Assembly (NCBI RefSeq): GCF_009834545.1
Contig: NZ_CP019427.1
Span: forward strand, 3,478,001 to 3,542,000
DNA length: 64,000 nt
Direction: 5' to 3'
Origin: Pseudomonas sp. S04
GTDB lineage: Bacteria; Pseudomonadota; Gammaproteobacteria; Pseudomonadales; Pseudomonadaceae
Below the pieces are notes generated by a model. The model was not told the DNA's origin. It searched no databases and was given only the letters and a program-made list of their open reading frames with translations. Shown piece by piece: positions 43,751-52,718 of this stretch (the stretch's first letter is position 1; each line of letters starts with the position of its first letter). A program made the position numbers and the translations under genes.

Positions 43751-45058
43751 GGTTCTTCACGGATTACCGGGAAAGACGCTCTTGATCTTCATGAAAAAGA
43801 ATTCGCTGTCCCGGTAACCGTACGCCATCCGCTTGATGACCTTTATTCGATTGTTTATTCCTTCCAACTGACCGGTGTGCATCGGCCAGCGAACCCGGCT
43901 GACGATGCCCCGCCAGTAACCCTTTAGCCGTTTGGCGAACTGGATCAGAGCTGGTATTTCGCTTTCGTGCGCATGGCGCAGCCATTGCTTCCAGGCCGAT
44001 CGCCAACCCCAGGCAGTACTCGGGGTCCAGAGTGTTTTGAGTTCAGCCTTCATCAAGTAGACCGTCATCAACGCTTGGTTGGCCGCCAGTAGATCCTCCA
44101 GGCGGACCTGTTGTTCCGGCGTTTTCAAGTTCTGCGGATTGCGCAGCAACAGCCATCGCGCCTGCTTGATGACCTTGCGGGCAGGCTTGTCGTGACGCAA
44201 CCGGTTAGCCTCGTCGACGCGGACCCGATCAATCACCTCTCGGCCATATTTGGCCACCACATGGAAGAGGTCGTAGACCACTCGCGCGTTGGGACAGTGC
44301 TGACGAACCTCCAGGTCAAAAGCGGTGTTCATGTCCATCGCCACCGCTTCGATTCGAGCACAACCCTCTGGCCCCAGTTCTTCGAAGAAAGGCCTGATCG
44401 CTGCTCGGCTGCGACCTTCACCGATCCACAGCACTCGTCGTGTATCCGCATCCAGCACCACGCTGGCGTAACGATGACCTTTGAACAGGGCGAACTCGTC
44501 CATCACCAGACGTCGCGGTTGCGCCTTTGGCAAAACGCTCAACGCCGCTTGCAAGGCTCGACGCTCCAGCAACCGAACGGTGTCCCAGTGCAGCCCAAAC
44601 AGTTGAGCCACGTGCAGTGTGGGAAGGCGCTCGCAGGCTTGAATGACCGCCTCGGCCAGACGCCGCGTCATGCGGGCATAGCGGTCCAGCCAACTGACGG
44701 CCTCCATACGTTTACCGCAGTCACGACAGCCAACACGCCTGAGCAACACGCTGAGGCGCACCGCACGGCCGAGAATCGGTAAATCGCGGACGGTCCGCTC
44801 GCAATACTCATGCGTGGTTGAACAGGGTTTTTGGCAGCCGCTACAGGAAGGGAACCGGGTGGCGTGGGGAATCAGGTCGATCTGAAGCGCGTCGCCATCA
44901 GGCTTGATGGTGACGACAGAAAAGCCCTCCCAAAAAGGAAGGAAAGTATTAATATCGCGCATAAGAACGCCGTTTTGTTAGATGTGTTTGCTCGCACGAA
45001 CATCATCAATCAAATCGGCGTTCTTGTTTCTGTGTTTCCCGGGATTCCGTGAAGAACC
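43751..45058. mobile_element. ISL3-family insertion sequence, intact
   Basis: Terminal inverted repeats of 24 bp start GGTTCTTCACGGATTACCGG (43751) and, on the opposite strand at 45058, GGTTCTTCACGGAATCCCGG; they differ at three positions. The element is 1308 bp, with one transposase filling most of it. It is flanked by runs of A (nine on the left at 43742-43750, eight on the right at 45059-45066), consistent with the 8-bp target duplication known for ISL3 elements. The right A-run belongs to the terminator of the gene at 45183. Confidence 0.93.
43757..44962 (-). CDS. ISL3-family transposase
   Basis: This 401-residue DDE transposase has an N-terminal zinc ribbon (PSCSGCQKPCSTTHEYCERTVRDLP, then CRDCGKRME) and a helix-turn-helix (LHVAQLFGLHWDTVRLLERR). 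The catalytic core shows a first Asp in RLVMDEFALFKGH, a second in AVAMDMNTAF, and Glu in GQLEGINNRIKVIKRMAYGYRD. The reading frame is intact and spans nearly the whole element, and the stop lies inside the left terminal repeat. The element therefore looks potentially active. Confidence 0.95.
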   Translation of the reverse strand: MRDINTFLPFWEGFSVVTIKPDGDALQIDLIPHATRFPSCSGCQKPCSTTHEYCERTVRDLPILGRAVRLSVLLRRVGCRDCGKRMEAVSWLDRYARMTRRLAEAVIQACERLPTLHVAQLFGLHWDTVRLLERRALQAALSVLPKAQPRRLVMDEFALFKGHRYASVVLDADTRRVLWIGEGRSRAAIRPFFEELGPEGCARIEAVAMDMNTAFDLEVRQHCPNARVVYDLFHVVAKYGREVIDRVRVDEANRLRHDKPARKVIKQARWLLLRNPQNLKTPEQQVRLEDLLAANQALMTVYLMKAELKTLWTPSTAWGWRSAWKQWLRHAHESEIPALIQFAKRLKGYWRGIVSRVRWPMHTGQLEGINNRIKVIKRMAYGYRDSEFFFMKIKSVFPGNP

Positions 45059-45123
45059 AAAAAAAAGGCGCCACTAGGGCGCCTAAAACCGCCCCCCAAA
45101 CCAAGGGAGCAACAAGGGGGCGG
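45059..45123 (-). terminator. Terminator of the Tsx-like gene, interrupted by the IS
   Basis: On the minus strand AGGCGCC-CTAGT-GGCGCCT (45084-45066) is followed by eight T (45066-45059), a textbook rho-independent terminator, after which the IS begins. A second GC stem, CCGCCCCC (45089-45096) with GGGGGCGG (45116-45123), lies just upstream in transcription. They end the minus-strand catabolic transcription unit. Confidence 0.85.
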
Positions 45124-45182
45124 GTATTTGCCAGGGCTGCTAATGCTTATGTTTTCAAGCCGTACACATCAGATAACCCAGT

Positions 45183-46040
45183 TTAGAAATGCCACTCAAG
45201 GTGCATTGTCGGTGCGTAGGTGTCAGTCCCGGGCTTGTTGATCGCGCCATATTTGTGCTTCCAATATTCGTAACCCGGGCCGATCAACAGTTTGTTTTTC
45301 GTGCCAAAGGTCATTTGTCCGACATCGACCAACAGCGACGCACGAACCAGACTTTCTTCAGCCGTATCCTCCTTGAAGTAGTCTTTGCCTTTTGCTGTCT
45401 TGTAGCTGGCAAACCCCTGGAATTTGAGCGGTACACTTCCCATCTGGAAAGGAAACCCCCAAACCATATGAAGCACATAGTACGGATCGAACTGTATATT
45501 TTCGGTCTGGCACGCATTTAATCCGCAATGGTTCCACTCCATGGCGTAAAGCAGACTGATATCCAGGTAACCCGGCACGTCGAACTTGAGCGTCGGTCCA
45601 ACGACCAACATGCGCTTACGGGTAGCGAACTCGGTGTTTTTGTAATTGAGCTCTACCCCGCTGCTCAGCGCTACTTCTTTCACCGGACCGAAGGCCAGCG
45701 ATCGGTCAAAGACCTTGCTCAGGAACAGTTGATGGCGATAGACCAGGTAGGCTTCAGTGGCACCTGAATCGCTGTCTTTTTTAGGGTCGTTGCTGTCGGA
45801 CTTGAGGACGTCGAGGTTGAAGAAGTTGGAGCCTGTCTCATTGCCGCTGGCATGGCCCAATTGGTAAATCTCCTTCTGGACTTTGCCCTGGACACTCGGC
45901 TCAGTGAAGTCGGTGCCATAGCGAAAGCCGATAAAGGTATCGCTCCAGTCTTTGGCATGTGCGTGATTCGAGGCCAGGCTCATTGCGCCCGCAGCCAGAA
46001 GTGCCCTGAAATACGTTTTTTGTAATTGTTGTACGTACAT
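45183..46040 (-). CDS. Tsx-like outer-membrane channel
   Basis: This 285-residue protein has a signal peptide (cleavage after AHA) and then DWSDTFIGFRYGTDFTEPSV and TEAYLVYRHQLFLSKVF. Its barrel-like pattern ends in MHLEWHF. The pattern matches the Tsx/outer-membrane-channel superfamily, known for nucleoside uptake in E. coli. Here it sits in a catabolic cluster, so an aromatic ligand is plausible. ATG 46040 was chosen over a TTG two codons upstream. It is last in the minus-strand set; a 195-base gap to the next gene may hold its own promoter. Confidence 0.75.
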   Translation of the reverse strand: MYVQQLQKTYFRALLAAGAMSLASNHAHAKDWSDTFIGFRYGTDFTEPSVQGKVQKEIYQLGHASGNETGSNFFNLDVLKSDSNDPKKDSDSGATEAYLVYRHQLFLSKVFDRSLAFGPVKEVALSSGVELNYKNTEFATRKRMLVVGPTLKFDVPGYLDISLLYAMEWNHCGLNACQTENIQFDPYYVLHMVWGFPFQMGSVPLKFQGFASYKTAKGKDYFKEDTAEESLVRASLLVDVGQMTFGTKNKLLIGPGYEYWKHKYGAINKPGTDTYAPTMHLEWHF

Positions 46041-46235
46041 ATTCAAGATTCCAATAAGTCAGCAGTTCGGTAGGGATATGCAAGACGACGAAGATCTCCA
46101 ACCGCTACAAGTTCCAGGCATAAGTACGCCGTGCCCGATTAACCGTAACGGTCGGGATAAAGTTGTCCGCTGTGCTGTTAGTTGCTGAAAAAAACGCCAC
46201 GCGGGTGATTCAATATCGCGCGCAGACCATCGCCC

Positions 46236-46619
46236 TCAGACTTTCGAATACCGGGTGGACTGCCAGGCCATCATTTGCCAGCCGGTTTCGGCCTCTCTCC
46301 AGACACTGATGTAACGCGAGTTCAATAACATGGGTTCACCTCGGATAATCACGTCCATGTCGATCAGCCCCGTGACAACGGCGCACTCCCCTACCCTGCG
46401 GATCTGTTCTTGCCGGCTTTCGAAACCCCGATAATTCCAGATACCTGCACGCATGCCTTGAAGGTAACTGCTCTTGCTGTCGCTTTGGCCATCCGAGTGG
46501 CTATAGGTAAGATCGTCGGTATATAGGTTTTCGAGAAACGCCATATCGCCATCGATCATCGCCTGGCGACGGCGCGCCTCCAACTGTGCCAAGTGTTGTA
46601 TTACGTCTTGCTCTGACAT
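46236..46619 (-). CDS. NTF2-like (DUF4440/SnoaL-like) protein
   Basis: This 127-residue protein has the cone fold signature LEARRRQAMIDGDMAFLENLYTDDLTYSHSDG and a C-terminal strand pair (SRYISVWREAETGWQMMAWQSTRY). NTF2-like proteins act as isomerases, dehydratases or ligand binders. In this aromatic cluster it may act on a ring-cleavage intermediate, which is inference. It lies 47 bases after the transporter gene on the same strand. Confidence 0.8.
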   Translation of the reverse strand: MSEQDVIQHLAQLEARRRQAMIDGDMAFLENLYTDDLTYSHSDGQSDSKSSYLQGMRAGIWNYRGFESRQEQIRRVGECAVVTGLIDMDVIIRGEPMLLNSRYISVWREAETGWQMMAWQSTRYSKV

Positions 46620-46666
46620 GTATTACCCCTGCGCATGGATATCGAATAGTTCGCGAACCCTCTGGA

Positions 46667-47902
46667 TCAGGGACGAGTAGTTTCCAGTGACACGTTCTGT
46701 GCGGGACTCGCCTGGGCTATTTCCACCTGAGGCATGAACAGCATGGTCAAGGTTGCCAGTGCGAAGAAGCCGGCACACACCAGAAGTCCAAGCGCCAAGC
46801 TGTAGCTGGTTGCGATGCCACTCAACAGCAATGGGGCAAACGCCGCCAACCCCCGGCCGAAGTTGAAACAGAAACCGGCGCCGATAGTGCGCACTCGTGT
46901 GGGGTAAAGGGCACTGAAGTAGGATGCGAACAGGCTGGCGAAGGCATAGAAGAAGGCATAGATCGGCCCCAGCCAAAACAAGATGGCGTTATTCGTCGTG
47001 AGCGCATAGATCGACAGCATCACCGCACTCCCCAGCAGCGACAGCAGCGTGGCGTTACGCTTGCCGATGGAGTCTGCGATGAAACCGAAGGCATTTATGC
47101 CGATGAAAGCGCCGATGTTCAGGATCGCCATGAAGTTGGCCATCATCGCGATGTTCAGGCCACGCTCTTGCACCAGGTAGGTGGGTAACCAGGTGCTCGC
47201 GCCCCAGAATCCGATGACCGCGCAACTGGCTGCCAGGGTGCCCAGCAAGGTCAACCGGAGAAGTTCAGGGGCAAAGATTTCGCCGACCGATACATTCTTA
47301 TGTAGCTGGGGGCTGGCAATGCTCTTGGCTCTCTGCTCTTGCCACTCACGAGATTCGGGAACAAAGAAAAAGATGTAGGCCACCGGGATAAGCGTCGAGA
47401 TACCCGCCAGCATGAACAGTACTTTCCAGTCTGGCAGCAGCGTTGCCGCCGCCAATGCCGCGATCGCGGCACCAATCGGAAAGGAACTCAGCACAAAACC
47501 GATCGCCCGTGCGCGCTGATGTGCAGGCCAGGTCTCTGTCACATAGGCTGAGACAATTCCCCAGACTCCACCCAATCCCAACCCGGAAAGGAATCGCAGC
47601 AGCAAGAGCAATCCCCAGTTGTGGGTGGTTGCTACCAGCGTGGTCAGTACACCGAAAACCATCAGCGATATGAGCAGCGCTTTGCGTCGACCATAATTGT
47701 CGGAATACCAACCGGTGGTGATGCTACTGAATCCGATACCGAGCAGAGTCGCCGAAGCGAGCATTCCGGCCTCGTTAAAGGTCAAGCCAAGGTCCTGACG
47801 GATAACTGGCAAGGCGATGGTAAGCAGGATGATTTCCATGGCATCGAATAGATAAGCCAGGAAACCGCCGACAAGTACATGCCATTTCGAAATGGACTTC
47901 AT
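46667..47902 (-). CDS. MFS transporter, aromatic acid:H+ symporter (AAHS)-like
   Basis: This 411-residue protein has 12 membrane segments. It shows GGFLAYLFDAMEIILLTIALPVIRQDLG (the DxxD-type N-terminal motif of AAHS carriers), motif A (GWYSDNYGRRKALL) and LRFLSGLGLGGVWGIVSAYVTETWP. AAHS members import benzoate, 4-hydroxybenzoate or related acids. ATG 47902 fits the family start; the open frame continues upstream. Position between the dioxygenase-side enzymes and the outer-membrane channel supports uptake of the pathway substrate. Confidence 0.88.
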   Translation of the reverse strand: MKSISKWHVLVGGFLAYLFDAMEIILLTIALPVIRQDLGLTFNEAGMLASATLLGIGFSSITTGWYSDNYGRRKALLISLMVFGVLTTLVATTHNWGLLLLLRFLSGLGLGGVWGIVSAYVTETWPAHQRARAIGFVLSSFPIGAAIAALAAATLLPDWKVLFMLAGISTLIPVAYIFFFVPESREWQEQRAKSIASPQLHKNVSVGEIFAPELLRLTLLGTLAASCAVIGFWGASTWLPTYLVQERGLNIAMMANFMAILNIGAFIGINAFGFIADSIGKRNATLLSLLGSAVMLSIYALTTNNAILFWLGPIYAFFYAFASLFASYFSALYPTRVRTIGAGFCFNFGRGLAAFAPLLLSGIATSYSLALGLLVCAGFFALATLTMLFMPQVEIAQASPAQNVSLETTRP

Positions 47903-48017
47903 AGAGGTGTTTTCCTTTTTGTTGTTGTTTTGCCTGACCGATTGATTGAGCACGATGAGCCGCAGCGCTCAATCAGTCGGGCTGGAGGAATTGCATGTTT
48001 GATCGTTGTGCAAACAG

Positions 48018-48641
48018 CTACAGCAGTGAGCAAGCCTCTTCGAAGTCGAGACGGGGGCTGCGTGAAAACAACTTGCCCGGGTCGCCATAACCGAGGTTGC
48101 AGAGGAAGTTCGATTTGATCTGCATGCCGGCGAATCCATGCGATCGCCCGGCGCCTGCGGTGAAGAACTCCTGGTCCACCCATTGATGGTCAAATCCGGA
48201 CATTGGACCGCAGTCGAGCCCCAGTGCACGGGCTGCCAGGATGAAGTAGCCGCCCTGCATTGAACTGTTGCGCAGGGCCGTGGACTCAATCAGTTCAGGC
48301 TGCCCGGCGAACCAATCGCGCACACCGGGGTTGTGGGGAAACAGCTTGGGCAGTTGCTCATGGAAGCAGGTGTCATAACCGATGATTGCGGTCACTGGCG
48401 CGCTCAACGTCTTTTCCATGTTGCCAGCGCTCAATGCCGGCAGTAAGCGCTGCTTGGCCTCGGCACTGCGCACAAACACGATGCGTGCCGGGCACCCATT
48501 GGCGCTGGTCGGCCCCCAGCGCATCAGGTCATACAGTTCTTTGAGGGTGTCATCACTCACCGGTTGGTCGAGCCAACCGTTCTGGCTTCTGGCCTGACGA
48601 AACAACAGGTCGAGCCCCTGCCCTGTGATTGCTTGGTTCAT
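48018..48641 (-). CDS. RutE/HadB-like nitroreductase-family oxidoreductase
   Basis: This 207-residue FMN-dependent protein resembles malonic-semialdehyde reductase RutE: it opens with [45 protein letters not shown], has [20 protein letters not shown], and ends near [21 protein letters not shown]. RutE reduces malonic semialdehyde in pyrimidine breakdown. No other rut gene is here, so it may reduce a semialdehyde or enone made by ring cleavage. It lies 23 bases after the dioxygenase gene. Confidence 0.87.
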   Translation of the reverse strand: MNQAITGQGLDLLFRQARSQNGWLDQPVSDDTLKELYDLMRWGPTSANGCPARIVFVRSAEAKQRLLPALSAGNMEKTLSAPVTAIIGYDTCFHEQLPKLFPHNPGVRDWFAGQPELIESTALRNSSMQGGYFILAARALGLDCGPMSGFDHQWVDQEFFTAGAGRSHGFAGMQIKSNFLCNLGYGDPGKLFSRSPRLDFEEACSLL

Positions 48642-48664
48642 GGCATCTGTCCTCTAACGATTGA

Positions 48665-49660
48665 TCAACCGCGGCGCTGGCGCAACGTTGCGGACCGGGG
48701 AGCGGTCTGTTTGGCTGCACATTTGCCGCCAAGGAAATACTCCACCGACATCGGAGGCCCCCACTGATAAAGGCTGTCGTCGCAGGCTTGGGTGAAGCCG
48801 GAGGGTGAGTCCTGATTGAAGAGGTCGCCGTCGGTGAAATGCTCGATGAGGTTGCCGGACGGGTCACTCCAGTAGTCGAAGATCTGGCTGCCCAACACAT
48901 GCCGACCAACGCCCCAGAACGGCCGCCAACCTTGTTGGGTCATCCAGGCATGCCCCAGGCACTGCGCGTCGAAGTCCTGCACCTCGTAAGAGACGTGATG
49001 GACGAAATCCTTCTCCGCCTGGAACAGGGCAATGGTGTGGTGGTCGGTCCATGCACTCCCGCGATTCAATCGCAGGAAGGCAGCAGTCGGGCAATCTCGA
49101 TTGGGTTCTTCAACCACCAGATCGGAGGGCAACATGCCAAGCACCTGCGTGTACCAGTCCAGGTGCGCGACCATGTCCTGCACACCGATTGCCGCATGTC
49201 CGAGACGCAACACCTGCGCGGCACCTTTACCGGGGCGCTGCACGTCGCCGAAGCGCTGTTTGTCTTGGGCCGAGTTGATGGTCAACGCCGCGCGCAGGGT
49301 TAACGCACCCACCGGTTCAATGCCGTGGACCAGTTCGATGCGGCGGCCGGACGGGTCGTGCAGTACGACGCATTGCCCGCCCCCGGGGCCATCAATCGCC
49401 TGGATGGAGGAAGCGCCAGGCAGTCGTGTTGCCTGTTGCAGGTCATCGAGCGTCTCGACAGCAAAAGCAATGGCTCCAAAGCTGCTGTGCTCGGCTTTCT
49501 CGGCGATGTACACATAAGGCAGTGAACAGGCCCCACGCAGGTAAAGCCGCTGTTCGGTACGGTGCATGACGACCAGACCGAAGTCGGTCAGGAAGCGCTC
49601 TATCACTGCTAGATCGGGGTGACGGTAGACGACGTGGTTGATGTCTTTTATCTGCAACAC
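48665..49660 (-). CDS. Type I extradiol ring-cleavage dioxygenase (VOC superfamily)
   Basis: This 331-residue, two-domain vicinal-oxygen-chelate protein has a C-terminal domain with iron ligands H155 (LRLGHAAIGVQD), H222 (VHHVSYEVQD) and E273 (GNLIEHFTDGD), the 2-His-1-carboxylate set of catechol 2,3-dioxygenases. It should cleave a catechol-type ring next to the diol. Start is GTG 49660 with AGGAGG eight bases upstream. The FAH-family enzyme is encoded 264 bases upstream on the same strand. The ring substrate is unknown. Confidence 0.9.
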   Translation of the reverse strand: MLQIKDINHVVYRHPDLAVIERFLTDFGLVVMHRTEQRLYLRGACSLPYVYIAEKAEHSSFGAIAFAVETLDDLQQATRLPGASSIQAIDGPGGGQCVVLHDPSGRRIELVHGIEPVGALTLRAALTINSAQDKQRFGDVQRPGKGAAQVLRLGHAAIGVQDMVAHLDWYTQVLGMLPSDLVVEEPNRDCPTAAFLRLNRGSAWTDHHTIALFQAEKDFVHHVSYEVQDFDAQCLGHAWMTQQGWRPFWGVGRHVLGSQIFDYWSDPSGNLIEHFTDGDLFNQDSPSGFTQACDDSLYQWGPPMSVEYFLGGKCAAKQTAPRSATLRQRRG

Positions 49661-49924
49661 AATAGTGCCTCCTTGGCCGCTTGCAGAGTGGTGCCTCTAG
49701 AAGCGGGCCAGCGACAAAACTCAGGGTTACCCGGTCGGATTTGCTCGGGCACACCCTTCAAGGGGAGGAACAGCAGGCCGATCGATTTCAGGGCAGCCGA
49801 GTCCGCGAACGGCCATGCAGTTCGGTAGAAATGTGACTGCCTTGGGTGGTGCGTCAGCCTTCGACCACAGGTTAAACCGGGTCAATTGTTCCGCTATCTC
49901 GAAAGCAAAAACGCCCGCCTGGAT
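49661..49924. other. 264-base gap inside the catabolic cluster
   Basis: Unusually long for this operon. The minus strand has an open frame of about 75 codons without a usable start that runs through 49800-49670 (GLLFLPLKGVPEQIRPGNPE region) and ends over the dioxygenase start. It may be a gene remnant. Only the dioxygenase ribosome site is certain. Confidence 0.35.
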
Positions 49925-50791
49925 TCAGGCCGGTGGTTGCTCGTCAGCGATTGGATTGCTCAGCGTGCCGAGCCCTTCAATCTCTACTGTGCACAGGTCA
50001 CCCGGCTTCATGAACAGGGGTGGGCGGCGCGCCCAGCCGATCCCTGCAGGCGTGCCAGTGACGATGACATCACCGGGCTCCAAAGTGACCGCTTCGCTGA
50101 GGATCGAAATCAGGTCAGCGACGCTGAAAACCATGTCGGCAGTATTACCTTGCTGCACGATCGCACCATTGAGACGGGTCACCAGACTCAGGCCGCTTGC
50201 ACCTGGCGGCAGTTCGTCAGCACTGACGAAGGTCGGGCCAAAGGCGCCGGTGGCGTCGAAGTTCTTGCCAATCGTCCATTGCGGCGATTTGAACTGGTAA
50301 TCGCGGATCGAGGCTTCGTTGAAGATCGCATAACCGGCAACATGCTCCAGCGCACGATCCTTGGAGATATGCCGACCACCGATGCCAATAACAACCGCCA
50401 ATTCACCCTCGAAATCCAGTTGCTCGGAGACGCGCGGACGAACAATGGATTCGCCATGACCGATCAGGCTCGAAGCGAATCGAGGGAAAAAGGTTGGATA
50501 GGACGGCTGCTCGTACGGGCTTTCCTTGGTGTGATCGGCATAATTCAAGCCGACACAGACAATCTTGCCCGGACGCTCGAGGGGCGGCAGGTAGCGTATT
50601 TGCGAAGGGTCAAGTAAACGTGCATCGCTCAAGCGATTGTGGGCGGCCTTCAGCGCACCTGCGCCTGCATTGAGCAGGGAGTGCAGTGAGCCGGGGTAGC
50701 CTGCTTCATTTTCGTTCAGGCCACGCAGGATGCCCGCTTGGTCGACGGCCAGCCCTTTAGCGCCATCTTCTGAAAATTGTACAAAACGCAT
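49925..50791 (-). CDS. Fumarylacetoacetate-hydrolase-family enzyme
   Basis: This 288-residue protein has the FAH-fold metal site E128 and E130 (DFEGELAVVIG) and NE159-x4-RD (FNEASIRDYQ); the usual third Asp ligand is Glu here, as in a subset of the family. Further hallmarks are PGKIVCVGLNYADHTKE, WTIGKNFDATGAFGP and TGTPAGIGWARRPP. The enzyme hydrolyses, decarboxylates or hydrates dienoate products of ring cleavage. It is first in the minus-strand set and is controlled by the palindrome at 50829, with AGAGGT before ATG 50791. Confidence 0.9.
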   Translation of the reverse strand: MRFVQFSEDGAKGLAVDQAGILRGLNENEAGYPGSLHSLLNAGAGALKAAHNRLSDARLLDPSQIRYLPPLERPGKIVCVGLNYADHTKESPYEQPSYPTFFPRFASSLIGHGESIVRPRVSEQLDFEGELAVVIGIGGRHISKDRALEHVAGYAIFNEASIRDYQFKSPQWTIGKNFDATGAFGPTFVSADELPPGASGLSLVTRLNGAIVQQGNTADMVFSVADLISILSEAVTLEPGDVIVTGTPAGIGWARRPPLFMKPGDLCTVEIEGLGTLSNPIADEQPPA

Positions 50792-50828
50792 GATCTGTAC
50801 CTCTGTTGTTATTATGCTCTTACGTAAT

Positions 50829-50849
50829 GGTACGGTACGTTACCGTACC
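50829..50849. promoter_or_regulatory. 21-bp perfect palindromic operator for the TetR at 51026
   Basis: GGTACGGTA-CGT-TACCGTACC has perfect nine-base arms around three bases. It lies 37 bases upstream of the FAH start codon, just above a -10-like CATAAT (minus strand, 50816-50811), so it would overlap the -35 region. The tetR gene is the divergent neighbour. Confidence 0.85.
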
Positions 50850-51025
50850 GTCAGGGTGAAAGGTGCACCCAAACGAAATGCTCGTCAAGCGTGCAGAATG
50901 GCTTTTTATAAAATATTCTGGCCCGAGCTTGCGCCCGGTGTACGCCTGTCCGGCTGGAACGCATACACCGAGCGGCGTACGCTATGGCGAACTTCGTAAT
51001 GTACTTTCAGGAATACCCGAGACAC

Positions 51026-51640
51026 ATGGAAACCCCCCGGCAAACAGCGAAGCGTCAAAGCATTCTCAAGGTAGCGACGGACATGTTCCTCACGGAGGGT
51101 TACTCCGGGGTCAGCGTTGACGGGCTCATTGCAAAAACCGGCGGATCAAAGCGCACGATCTATAGCTACTTTGGCGGCAAAGAGGGGCTGTTCGCCGCGA
51201 TTATCCAGCAGCTCTGCGCTGAGAACGTCAGCCCCCTCACCCACATGGATCTCAAGCAACGGCCCTTGCAGGAGGCCCTGTCGAGCATTGCGGGGATCTT
51301 CCTGGATGTGGTGCTATCGCCCCGCACCATCGCTTTGCACCGCCTGATCGTCGCTGAAGCGCTGCGTGCTCCAGACGCGGCCCAGTCGTTCTTTGACGCA
51401 GCTCCGGCGACTGCTTACAACTGCCTGGCCGAGTACTTCACCTGGGCCCAGGAAACCGGGCTGATCGTGCCAGGCAACGCCGATATCCGCGCAAAGATTT
51501 TCCTCGACGCCCTGACAGGCGACCTGCAATTGCGCTGCTTGCTCGGTCTTGGCAAGTGCCCTTCGAAATTGGAACGTGAACAGCTGATCACGGAGACCAT
51601 CTCAATCTTCATCAAGGGATTGTTGCCTGCGGCCCGCTAA
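51026..51640 (+). CDS. TetR-family regulator of the aromatic catabolic cluster
   Basis: This 204-residue protein has a helix-turn-helix (RQSILKVATDMFLTEGYSGVSVDGLIAKTGGSKRTIYSYFGGKEGLFAAII) and a helical effector domain of the AcrR-like type. Divergent placement and the operator at 50829 suggest it represses the FAH-dioxygenase operon until a pathway compound binds. The start is ambiguous: ATG 51026 is likely, and in-frame starts at 51002 and 50984 exist. Confidence 0.9.
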   Translation: METPRQTAKRQSILKVATDMFLTEGYSGVSVDGLIAKTGGSKRTIYSYFGGKEGLFAAIIQQLCAENVSPLTHMDLKQRPLQEALSSIAGIFLDVVLSPRTIALHRLIVAEALRAPDAAQSFFDAAPATAYNCLAEYFTWAQETGLIVPGNADIRAKIFLDALTGDLQLRCLLGLGKCPSKLEREQLITETISIFIKGLLPAAR

Positions 51641-51658
51641 ACCGCGCGAAATCGAGAA

Positions 51659-52585
51659 CTAGAATGCGTGCAGGTAACGCAACGTCAGTTGTGTTCCCTG
51701 CGAGCGATTTTCAGCCCCGCTTTCAAAATACAGGTTGGCAAACAATGTCTGCTTTCCTTGCTGATACATCACGCCAGGCCCGATCCCCAGCACTTGCTCG
51801 CGTGAATCTTGCTGGCGATGGCCGTCGATCCGGTCATCACTGATTTGCTTGAGCTGATAACCCGCCACGCCTAGCCGCCAGTTGTCGGACACGGCATAGG
51901 AAACCGCCAGATTACTGTGAATGGCCTCCCCGGGCTGGATGCTGTCGGCCTTTAACGCGGACGCCGGATCATGGTTGCGACTCGACCACGCATAGTGAAA
52001 GCGACCGCTGACTTCCAGGCGATCAGTCAGTTCCCAGGTGAACACATAATGGGGGTTAAACACCCAGACATTGCTGCCGGTATTGATATCCGAGTCAGCG
52101 CTGTAGGATCCCGTAGGCAACGAAAAAACAAAGTTCAACCGTTGCCAGTAAGGCCTGCCAAGAACCGAGCGCGGCGACCACTGCAACAGCAGAGGACTGA
52201 TGACCATGTCGCCCTGTCGCGTACGACTGCCGTCGGGGCCTTGGTCGATATCCAGGTCCAGATGAACCATCGGCAGCAGCACCTCGGCTCCGTAGTTGGC
52301 CCCCAGGAAGGTGTTGGAACTGAAGTAGGCAAAATGCGGAAGCACGGTACTGCTACGAACTTTTTGCGTTCCCGGTAAAGCATGGCCTTGGGCATCACGC
52401 GCCGAGTTGCTGCGATAGATTTGCGCGGGCAATTCAAACAGCATCCCCGGGCCTGCCACCCCATCCATGAAACTCGCATTGCCCAATGCCAAGGGCGGCA
52501 AGCTGACGCTATCGGCCTCGCTCGATAGGCAAACAAAAACCGAGCCGATGCCGATGGCCTTGATTAACCCTGCCTGTTGGCGCAT
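51659..52585 (-). CDS. MetA-pathway-of-phenol-degradation-type outer-membrane protein
   Basis: This 308-residue protein has a signal peptide and a barrel-like pattern (SLPPLALGNASFMDGVAGPGMLFELPAQIYRS, LNFVFSLPTGSYSADSDINTGSNVWVFNPHYVFTWELTDRLEVSG) ending LTLRYLHAF. These are features of the Phenol_MetA_deg/SphA family, outer-membrane channels often beside aromatic-compound genes. It is 133 bases downstream of the efflux adaptor on the same strand, and converges with tetR. Confidence 0.82.
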   Translation of the reverse strand: MRQQAGLIKAIGIGSVFVCLSSEADSVSLPPLALGNASFMDGVAGPGMLFELPAQIYRSNSARDAQGHALPGTQKVRSSTVLPHFAYFSSNTFLGANYGAEVLLPMVHLDLDIDQGPDGSRTRQGDMVISPLLLQWSPRSVLGRPYWQRLNFVFSLPTGSYSADSDINTGSNVWVFNPHYVFTWELTDRLEVSGRFHYAWSSRNHDPASALKADSIQPGEAIHSNLAVSYAVSDNWRLGVAGYQLKQISDDRIDGHRQQDSREQVLGIGPGVMYQQGKQTLFANLYFESGAENRSQGTQLTLRYLHAF

Positions 52586-52718
52586 GTCATGCCTTCTTAT
52601 GTTGCTGGTAAAAAAATCCTGAACGGATAATCCACAATCACGCGGTACCCATCGGCGTTTGACCCGCCCCCAGTGATGAGCACCTTTTGCGAACGCGTTG
52701 TCGATGTAGCCGCGACGC

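Noticed and set aside
44111..44782. Plus-strand frame inside the IS
   Set aside because: Antisense to the transposase, with no family features.
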